The notes below the pieces were generated by a model. It was not told the DNA's origin. It was given only the letters and a program-made list of their open reading frames with translations, and ran no database searches. Both the position numbers and the translations under genes were made by a program. This document shows, piece by piece, positions 57,899 to 64,000 of a stretch of DNA of 64,000 nt (positions are counted from its first letter, which is position 1; every line of letters starts with the position of its first letter). Source of the DNA: Sinorhizobium sp. RAC02 (lineage in GTDB: Bacteria; Pseudomonadota; Alphaproteobacteria; Rhizobiales; Rhizobiaceae); contig NZ_CP016450.1 of the NCBI RefSeq assembly GCF_001713395.1, positions 1,178,001-1,242,000 on the forward strand, read 5' to 3'.

Positions 57899-58426
57899 CT
57901 ATGCTGGCTCCCTTCGAAAGACCACGATGTCCGAATCCTGATAGGTCGACCGGGCGAACTCCTTGAAACCATGCCGCTGGGCAAGGCGTATGGAGGGCGC
58001 ATTGTCCGGATCGATGATGCAGGTGATGGCGGCACCGTGGTGGTTCGCCTCTGCCCAAGGCAGTATCGTCTCCAGCACTTCGCTGGCATAGCCGCGACCC
58101 TGATAGTCCGGGATCAGGCCCCAGCCTGCCTCCATCGTGCCCTCGATGCTGGGGACCATCTCCCGGCGCATTTCATGGAAGCCGGATTCGCCGATGAGCT
58201 GGCCGGACGCCTTTTCCGTGATCGCCCAGAAGCCGAAGCCCATGACACTCCACATGCCGATATGGCGGAGGAGGCGGACCCACGACTGCTCCCGCGACAA
58301 GGGGACGCCGGAAATGTACCGGACGACCTCCGGCATGCTCCACATCGCCGTTAGTGCATCGAGATCATCAGATTGAAAGCCACGCAGGACGAGGCGGTCA
58401 GTTTCAAGGACGGGTATGTTGGGCAT
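57899..58426 (-). CDS. RimJ/RimL-type GNAT acetyltransferase
   Basis: A 175-aa protein: LETDRLVLRGFQSDDLDALT is the usual RimL opening, and IPDYQGRGYASEVLETILPW the acetyl-CoA loop; CIIDPDNAPSIRLAQRHGF follows. Start ATG 58426; a TTG at 58453 is in frame. Acts probably on small molecules or a protein N-terminus; the substrate is unknown. Confidence 0.87.
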   Translation of the reverse strand: MPNIPVLETDRLVLRGFQSDDLDALTAMWSMPEVVRYISGVPLSREQSWVRLLRHIGMWSVMGFGFWAITEKASGQLIGESGFHEMRREMVPSIEGTMEAGWGLIPDYQGRGYASEVLETILPWAEANHHGAAITCIIDPDNAPSIRLAQRHGFKEFARSTYQDSDIVVFRREPA

Positions 58427-58602
58427 CGGACCGAATAACGGGGAATTGGACAATGTGCGGGTTCAGGAAGGGAGGCAGGTTCTGATTTCGGCAGGGTAGG
58501 ACAGGATTCGCGACAACCTACACTGGAAAGATTGACATAGTCGACATGCTCCCTCCCGCGCTCCACCGGATTCCTGACCAGTTGAAGTTCTTCCATGCAT
58601 GG

Positions 58603-58628
58603 AAAAGCCCGCCGAGGCGGGCTTTTTT
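58603..58628. terminator. Bidirectional terminator after the BA14K gene
   Basis: AAAAGCCCGC / GCGGGCTTTT encloses a CGAG loop and has A/T tracts on both sides; it ends the minus-strand BA14K gene whose stop is at 58668. Confidence 0.8.
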
Positions 58629-58667
58629 GCCAGTTCATCAAGAACCCAGCGCAATCAGGCAGCCGCC

Positions 58668-59102
58668 TTATGAGTAAGGCGAAATGCAAGCCTTGCGTGA
58701 ACCGTAGTTCGGCTGGAATGTGTTGTCGTAGGCGCGGTATGACCGGTAGCGGTTGGAGCACCAGTTCACATGCGAATTGCCGCCAGCCTGCGGCTGATTG
58801 GCGACCGCGCCGCCGATTGCCGCACCGAGACCGAAGGCTGCAAGCGGGTACCACCAGCCGTCCGAATTGCGGCGATAGCCGGGGCGATAATCACGGTATC
58901 CGCGATGGCCATGCCAGCGACGGTCCGCACGGCGCTCATACCGATCGCGACGGCGTTCCACGCGATACTGCACCTGCTCCACCGAGGATGCTTCCGGTAC
59001 CGGCACGCGGGCGAATGTCACCGCCTGGGCCGGAATGACGGACGTCAATCCAACGGCGAGCGAGAGAAGCCCAGCGGCGAGACCGGTCTTGAGATTAAAC
59101 AT
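58668..59102 (-). CDS. BA14K-family exported protein
   Basis: A 144-aa protein with a signal peptide (GLLSLAVGLTSVIPAQA). An Arg/Asp/Tyr-rich linker (RRDRYERRADRRWHGHRGYR) leads to a hydrophobic glycine stretch and the C-terminal BA14K motif: NWCSNRYRSYRAYDNTFQP and GSRKACISPYS, with two cysteines that probably pair. BA14K of Brucella is an immunoreactive lectin-like protein; rhizobial homologues are abundant and little studied. Confidence 0.9.
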   Translation of the reverse strand: MFNLKTGLAAGLLSLAVGLTSVIPAQAVTFARVPVPEASSVEQVQYRVERRRDRYERRADRRWHGHRGYRDYRPGYRRNSDGWWYPLAAFGLGAAIGGAVANQPQAGGNSHVNWCSNRYRSYRAYDNTFQPNYGSRKACISPYS

Positions 59103-59376
59103 GGCGCAACCTTTCTTGCTTGTTCTGCAACAGAACGCGGCGCAGGGTATTTGGTTCCACCAGCGGGTCGAACGTGATCTTTTCTGAAACAAAAAAAACG
59201 GGTTGGTCCGCCTTGTCGGCTCGCCAACCCGTTCCGGTAAATGCGGATCAGGGTGTTCGGGGTACAGGGGCTCTCACCACAATCCGGCTGCATCTCCGGA
59301 TCTCCTGTGACGCCGATCATGCCCGAACGCGCTTTTACCGATTGACATAATCCGCATCTTTTTTGACAATTTGCTC

Positions 59377-60351
59377 ATGAGCAAAAAAGCTGAGCGACAG
59401 GGGCCACTCGACGTCACGATCGTCCTCCTGCCCGAATCGTCGATCATGTCGCTTGCCTCGGTTCTTGACCCGATGCGCGCCGCAAATCGTGTCGTGCCGG
59501 AGCCGGTGTTCCGCTGGAAGATCCTGTCGCCACAGGGCAAGCCGGTCCTGTTGACCTGCGGCGTCGAAATCCGGGTGGACGGCGACTTTGCCGATGTGAC
59601 CAGCGGCGACGCACTGCTTTTGATCGCCGGCTTCAACCAGGACCGCCATGCCGACCGCACGTTCGTTGCCCGGCTCAAGAAGGTGGCGCGCCGGTTCGGC
59701 GTGGTTGCCGGCATCGAATCGGGCTGCTGGCTTCTGGCACGCTCCGGTCTGCTCGATGGCCGCGACGCGACGGCGCACTGGGAGGAGCTCGAGGATTTCG
59801 CGGCGGCCTTTCCGGCCCTTAACGTGCGGGCCGACCGCTTCGTTACCGATGGTCCGCTGTGGACGTCCGGTGGCGCTTCGCCAACGTTCGACATGATGCT
59901 GCATCTGGTGCGCGAGCAGTTCGGTTCGGCCGTGGCGCTCGATGTGGCGAGTGTCTTCGTCTATGACGAGACCCATGCGGCAACGGACGCGCAGCCACTC
60001 GTCTCGCTTGGCCGGCTGGGGGAGCACCAGCCGGAATTGGCGGCTGCGATCCGCCTGATGGAGCGCACCATCGACCGACCGCTGACGATCGCGGCCCTTG
60101 CCCGGCGGCTCGGGTTTTCAACGCGCAAGCTGGAGACGCTGTTTGCCAACGGTCTCGGCACTGGACCTGGAAAGTATTATCTGCGCCTGCGCCTGACGGC
60201 CGCGCAGCGGATGGTGCGCGATACGCCGCTGTCGATCCAGGACGTGGCGCTGCGCAGCGGCTTCGACAGCCTGTCCGCCTTTTCCCGCGCCTTCCGCAAC
60301 CATTTCGGGGCGAGCCCGCTCAAGCTCAGGGCGGAACTGCGTCCCAAATGA
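59377..60351 (+). CDS. GlxA-family AraC-type transcriptional regulator
   Basis: A 324-aa regulator: residues about 10-180 form a DJ-1/PfpI-like domain (VVAGIESGCWLLARSGLLDG), and the C-terminal about 95 form an AraC double HTH (TIAALARRLGFSTRKLETLF and SIQDVALRSGFDSLSAFSRA). Members such as GbdR, CdhR and ArgR-type proteins respond to amino acids or betaines. It is convergent with the aap operon, which may be coincidence. ATG 59377; TTG 59371 is in frame. Confidence 0.9.
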   Translation: MSKKAERQGPLDVTIVLLPESSIMSLASVLDPMRAANRVVPEPVFRWKILSPQGKPVLLTCGVEIRVDGDFADVTSGDALLLIAGFNQDRHADRTFVARLKKVARRFGVVAGIESGCWLLARSGLLDGRDATAHWEELEDFAAAFPALNVRADRFVTDGPLWTSGGASPTFDMMLHLVREQFGSAVALDVASVFVYDETHAATDAQPLVSLGRLGEHQPELAAAIRLMERTIDRPLTIAALARRLGFSTRKLETLFANGLGTGPGKYYLRLRLTAAQRMVRDTPLSIQDVALRSGFDSLSAFSRAFRNHFGASPLKLRAELRPK

Positions 60352-60352
60352 A

Positions 60353-60377
60353 AAAGGCGGGCTGATGGCCCGCCTTT
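60353..60377. terminator. Convergent terminator between glxA-type gene and aapP
   Basis: AAAGGCGGGC / GCCCGCCTTT form a 10-bp stem with a 5-nt loop immediately after the regulator's stop codon, serving both converging transcripts. Confidence 0.75.
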
Positions 60378-60396
60378 CGATCTCCATGCCGATTGC

Positions 60397-61173
60397 CTAG
60401 TGCAGGATTTGGCTGAGGAAGAGTTTCGTGCGCTCATGCTGCGGATTGTCGAAGAATTCGGCAGGCGAATTCTGTTCGACGATCTGGCCCTGGTCCATGA
60501 AGATGACGCGGTTGGCGACCTGGCGGGCAAAACCCATTTCGTGCGTCACGCACAGCATGGTCATGCCCTCTTCGGCCAGCGACACCATGGTGTCGAGCAC
60601 TTCCTTCACCATTTCCGGGTCGAGCGCCGAGGTCGGCTCGTCGAACAGCATGATCTTCGGCTTCATGCAGAGCGAACGGGCGATCGCCACACGCTGCTGC
60701 TGGCCACCGGAAAGCTGGCCCGGATATTTGTGCGCCTGTTCCGGGATCTTGACGCGCTTCAGGTAGTGCATCGCCACTTCCTCGGCGTCCTTCTTCGGCA
60801 TCTTGCGCACCCAGATCGGGGCGAGCGTGCAGTTTTCCAGGATCGTCAGGTGCGGGAAGAGGTTGAAGTGCTGGAACACCATGCCGACTTCGCGGCGCAC
60901 TTCGTCGATCTTCTTCAGGTCGTTGGTGAGCTCGATGCCGTCGACGACGATCTGGCCCTTCTGGTGTTCTTCCAGCCGGTTGATGCAGCGGATCATCGTC
61001 GACTTGCCGGAACCCGACGGGCCGGCGATGACGATGCGCTCGCCCTTCATCACCTTGAGATTGATGTCGCGCAGCACGTGGAAATCGCCGTACCACTTGT
61101 TCATGTTGGTGATCTCGACGGCGACGTCCGTCGTGGAGACCGCCAGCTTTTGCGCCTGGGCTTGGTTGGCCAT
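60397..61173 (-). CDS. aapP: General L-amino acid ABC transporter ATPase AapP
   Basis: A 258-aa ATPase: Walker [19 protein letters not shown], signature [15 protein letters not shown], Walker [17 protein letters not shown] and H-loop CVTHEMGFA. These are typical of polar amino-acid importers. It is last in aapJ-Q-M-P, 16 bp after aapM. In Rhizobium the system takes up a broad range of L-amino acids and can also allow their efflux. Confidence 0.95.
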   Translation of the reverse strand: MANQAQAQKLAVSTTDVAVEITNMNKWYGDFHVLRDINLKVMKGERIVIAGPSGSGKSTMIRCINRLEEHQKGQIVVDGIELTNDLKKIDEVRREVGMVFQHFNLFPHLTILENCTLAPIWVRKMPKKDAEEVAMHYLKRVKIPEQAHKYPGQLSGGQQQRVAIARSLCMKPKIMLFDEPTSALDPEMVKEVLDTMVSLAEEGMTMLCVTHEMGFARQVANRVIFMDQGQIVEQNSPAEFFDNPQHERTKLFLSQILH

Positions 61174-61189
61174 TGTTGTTTCCTCTCAG

Positions 61190-62344
61190 TTATCTTTTGT
61201 GGCCCTTGTCGAGCCGGCGTTCCACGAAGGCCGAGTAGCGCGACATGCCGAAGCAGAAAATCCAGAACGTGAAGCCGGCGAAGATCAGGCCCGTCAGCGG
61301 CGTGACCGGTGTGATCCAGGCCGAATCCCCAAAGCTTGCCTTCACGATGCCGAGCAGGTCGTACATCGAAATGATCGTGACGAGGGAGGTATCCTTGAAC
61401 ATGCCGATGAAGGTGTTCACGATGCCCGGGATCACGAGTTTGATGGCCTGCGGAAGCACGACGAAGGTCATTTTGTGGAAGTAGTTTAGACCAAGAGCGT
61501 CGGCCGCTTCATATTGTCCTTTCGGAATGGCTTGAAGACCACCGCGAATAACCTCCGCCATATAGGCGGACGCGAAGATCGATACGCCGATCAGCGCGCG
61601 CAGGAACTTGTCGATATTGTTGCCGGGTTCGAGGAACAGCGGCAGCAGCACGCTCGCCATGAAAAGAACGGTGATCAGCGGCACGCCGCGGATCAGTTCG
61701 ATGAAGATGACGCAGGCTGTCTTCAGGACCGGCATCTGCGACCGGCGACCAAGCGCCAGCAGAATGCCGGCCGGCAGCGATATGGCGATGCCGACGAAGG
61801 AGATGATGAGCGTCACCATCAGGCCGCCCCACAGCGACGTCTCGACGTGACGGAGGCCGAACACGCCGCCGAGCAGCAGGAAGAAGGCGACGACCGGCAG
61901 GACGATCAGGAGCAGCAGGGCGTTCAGCCCCTTGCGCTGTACCTTCGGCATCAGGAAGGGGATGAGCAGTCCCACGAACATGGCAACGACCAGCAAGGGC
62001 CGCCACAGTTCGTCGCGCGGATAGGAGCCGAACATGAACTGCACGAAACGATCGCCGACATAGGCCCAGCAGGCGCCGCTCCAGCCTGCCGGAAGCTGAC
62101 CGCCCTGATCGACGGTGAGGCAGGCCGTGCGGTCTGCCCCCGTCCAGACGGCCGACACGAACAGCCAGTTGATGAGGCCCGGCAGGAAATAGACCAGTGC
62201 AGCCAGCGCGATGAGCGACAGGATGCTGTCCTTGACCGAAGCGAACAAATTTGTGCGGATCCAGCCGATGACGGAGGAGTCGGAAAGCGGTGCCTTCTCC
62301 GGCTCGAGGAAGTCTTCGCGGACGTAGGTAATGCTTTCAGCCAT
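61190..62344 (-). CDS. aapM: Amino acid ABC transporter permease AapM
   Basis: A 384-aa permease with about eight membrane segments, longer than usual HisM-type proteins as is typical of AapM. The C-terminal EAA region is [20 protein letters not shown] followed by [12 protein letters not shown] large periplasmic loop (about 60-120) contains paired cysteines. Only 1 bp separates it from aapQ. Confidence 0.95.
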   Translation of the reverse strand: MAESITYVREDFLEPEKAPLSDSSVIGWIRTNLFASVKDSILSLIALAALVYFLPGLINWLFVSAVWTGADRTACLTVDQGGQLPAGWSGACWAYVGDRFVQFMFGSYPRDELWRPLLVVAMFVGLLIPFLMPKVQRKGLNALLLLIVLPVVAFFLLLGGVFGLRHVETSLWGGLMVTLIISFVGIAISLPAGILLALGRRSQMPVLKTACVIFIELIRGVPLITVLFMASVLLPLFLEPGNNIDKFLRALIGVSIFASAYMAEVIRGGLQAIPKGQYEAADALGLNYFHKMTFVVLPQAIKLVIPGIVNTFIGMFKDTSLVTIISMYDLLGIVKASFGDSAWITPVTPLTGLIFAGFTFWIFCFGMSRYSAFVERRLDKGHKR

Positions 62345-62345
62345 C

Positions 62346-63554
62346 TCAGCGCTCCACCAATGCCATCTTGGCGTTGAACCAGTTCATGAACAGCGAGGTG
62401 ATGAGGCTGATCGAGACATAGATCAGCATCCAGATCGAGATGATCTCGATCGACTTGCCGGACTGGTTGAGGATGGTTCCGCCGACCGCGACGAGGTCGG
62501 CATAACCAACGGCCACCGCGAGCGAAGAGTTCTTGATGAGGTTGAGATATTGCGAGGTGAGCGGCGGAATGATGATCCGCAGCGCCTGCGGCAGCACGAC
62601 GAGACGGGTCGCCTGGCGCGGGCGAAGACCCAGCGCATAGGAGGCTTCCGACTGGCCCTTGGACACGCCGCGGATACCGGCGCGCACGATCTCGGCGATG
62701 AAGGAGGCCGTGTAGAGCGAAAGTGCGAGGTAAAGCGCCAGGAATTCCGGCCCGATGACCATGCCGCCTTTCATGTTGAAGGAGCCGGGCACGGCATAAT
62801 CGAGGCTGAGCGGGCTTCCCATCACCACGAAGACGATGAGCGGGAACAGCACGATGAGGCCGAGATTGACCCACAGGACCGGCGGGCGAATACCCGTGGC
62901 ACGCTGGCGGGCATTCGCCCAGATCGTGAAGGCGATCGCCGCGATCACGCCGATGACGAACGCTGCAAGCACGACCCCGAAACCTTCGCCGAAGACTGGC
63001 GCCGGCATGTAGATGCCGCGGTTCGAGATGAAGAAGATTGCGCCCGGATTATCCTTGACGTGCTGGAAGATGGTGCGGATCGACGGCAGCAGCGCGAGAA
63101 CGCCGAGATACCAGAAGAAAATGACCAGCAGCGGCGGGATGTTGCGGAAGATTTCCACATAGACCGTGCAGAGCCGCGCGATCAGCCAGTTGTGTGACAG
63201 GCGCCCGATGCCGACGAGCAGGCCGACGATCGTCGCCGTGACGATGCCGGCGGCGGCCACCACGAGCGTGTTGAGAAGGCCGACCTGGAGCGCGCGGAAG
63301 TAGGTGGAGTCGCTCGAATAGGCGATCAGGCTCTGCGCAACGTCGAAGCCGGCGCGGCTGTTCAGGAAGCCGAAACCCGCCGTCATGTTGGCGCGGGCCA
63401 GGTTCTGGACGACGTTGTTCCAAGCATACCAGACCGCCGCGACGATCACGACGAGTGTGACGACCTGATAGACGGTACTTCTCAGCGCCGGATTGTAAAG
63501 AAGAGATACCTTCGGCGGTTCGCCGGACCCTGTTCGGGCATCCGCAAGAGCCAT
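62346..63554 (-). CDS. aapQ: Amino acid ABC transporter permease AapQ
   Basis: A 402-aa permease with about eight membrane segments; the EAA loop is [20 protein letters not shown] followed by [12 protein letters not shown]. It forms a heteromeric channel with AapM. It is separated from aapJ by about 97 bp holding a hairpin terminator, so it is probably expressed below the binding protein. Confidence 0.95.
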   Translation of the reverse strand: MALADARTGSGEPPKVSLLYNPALRSTVYQVVTLVVIVAAVWYAWNNVVQNLARANMTAGFGFLNSRAGFDVAQSLIAYSSDSTYFRALQVGLLNTLVVAAAGIVTATIVGLLVGIGRLSHNWLIARLCTVYVEIFRNIPPLLVIFFWYLGVLALLPSIRTIFQHVKDNPGAIFFISNRGIYMPAPVFGEGFGVVLAAFVIGVIAAIAFTIWANARQRATGIRPPVLWVNLGLIVLFPLIVFVVMGSPLSLDYAVPGSFNMKGGMVIGPEFLALYLALSLYTASFIAEIVRAGIRGVSKGQSEASYALGLRPRQATRLVVLPQALRIIIPPLTSQYLNLIKNSSLAVAVGYADLVAVGGTILNQSGKSIEIISIWMLIYVSISLITSLFMNWFNAKMALVER

Positions 63555-63600
63555 ACATTTCCCCTGAGTTTGCGTTCGCCCTGTTTTCCGGGCGTTTGTT

Positions 63601-63630
63601 TAAAAAGGGAGGGCAACGATTTGCCCTCCC
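63601..63630 (-). terminator. Hairpin between aapJ and aapQ
   Basis: On the minus strand, GGGAGGGCAA / TTGCCCTCCC forms a 10-bp stem around ATCG and is followed by TTTTTA. It lies 21 bp after the aapJ stop and may partly terminate transcription so that AapJ exceeds the membrane components. Confidence 0.8.
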
Positions 63631-63651
63631 GGATTGGTACGGATCAGTCGC

Positions 63652-64000
63652 TTAGCGAACCGGCGGAGCGTACTGCAGGCCGCCCTTGGTCCACAGGCCG
63701 TTCAGGCCGCGGGCGATCTTGAGCGGCGAGCCTTCGCCGACATTGCGCTCGAAGGATTCGCCGTAGTTACCGACAGCCTTGATGATCTGCACGGCCCAGT
63801 CCTTCGGCACGCCGAGGTCGGCACCGATGGTCGAGTCAGCTTCTTCGCCGAGGAAGCGCTTGATGTCCGGGTTGGCGGACTTCTTCATCTCTTCGACATT
63901 GGCCGTCGTGATGCCGAATTCTTCGGCAGCCACCATCGCATAGTGCGACCAGGTCACGATATCGAACCACTTGGAGTCGTTCTGGCGAACGGCCGGGCCG
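63652..64000 (-). CDS. aapJ: Amino acid ABC transporter binding protein AapJ, C-terminal part
   Basis: The frame runs off the window end, so only the last 115 residues are seen, including GPAVRQNDSKWFDIVTWSHY and the C-terminal GLNGLWTKGGLQYAPPVR, typical of AapJ-type periplasmic binding proteins. The signal peptide and ligand-binding N-lobe lie outside the window. Confidence 0.92.
   Translation of the reverse strand, partial: GPAVRQNDSKWFDIVTWSHYAMVAAEEFGITTANVEEMKKSANPDIKRFLGEEADSTIGADLGVPKDWAVQIIKAVGNYGESFERNVGEGSPLKIARGLNGLWTKGGLQYAPPVR

Overview
The window looks like about 64 kb of a chromosome from an alphaproteobacterium of the Rhizobiales, most probably a Rhizobiaceae member. The grounds are the gene orders glmU-glmS-DUF502-recG-sdhE-mfd, marC-gyrA-coaD-ppi-ppi-queA-tgt and aapJ-Q-M-P, plus IalB, DUF992, BA14K and DUF4864 proteins, an arsR-aqpS-arsC-arsH operon of the Sinorhizobium type, and high-GC coding with frequent GTG/TTG starts. 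Genus cannot be fixed by eye.

Layout. (1) 1-5.8 kb: an exported cassette of a CxxCH (c-type heme) protein with a C-terminal DUF4384-like domain (5' end outside the window), an OmpA-C protein and two secreted metacaspases, each with an EF-hand loop after the peptidase domain. (2) 5.8-11.3 kb, minus strand: tightly packed ppiD-trpD-trpC-moaC-moeA. (3) 11.5-33 kb: housekeeping genes (Na/Pi cotransporter, glmU, glmS, recG, sdhE, mfd) with small exported proteins, acetyltransferases, a YejA-like binding protein, IalB, a GntR regulator and a YbaL-type antiporter. (4) 33.2-45.8 kb: an apparent genomic island. The last 14 bases of tRNA-Ser(UGA) are repeated exactly at 45798-45811, beside a truncated, amber-interrupted P4-type integrase. 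Inside are two frameshifted genes, a 12-C tract, a small protein with a deaminase-like HxE...CxxC motif, a five-gene peptide ABC transporter, an acetyltransferase and an RTX repeat protein. (5) 46.1-48.4 kb: a 45-nt perfect palindrome, then arsR-aqpS-arsC-arsH with a dyad operator touching the arsR start codon. (6) 48.5-57.2 kb: marC, gyrA, coaD, two cyclophilins, a small DMT protein, queA and tgt; queA and tgt act in consecutive parts of queuosine tRNA modification, and this TGT lacks three of the four usual zinc ligands. (7) 57.3-64 kb: small exported proteins, an acetyltransferase, a GlxA-type AraC regulator, and the general amino-acid ABC transporter aapJQMP (aapJ cut by the window end).

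The best candidates for undescribed biology are the exported metacaspase/OmpA/heme cassette and the deaminase-like gene in the tRNA-Ser island. All functional statements rest on reading motifs and gene order; no database search was run.
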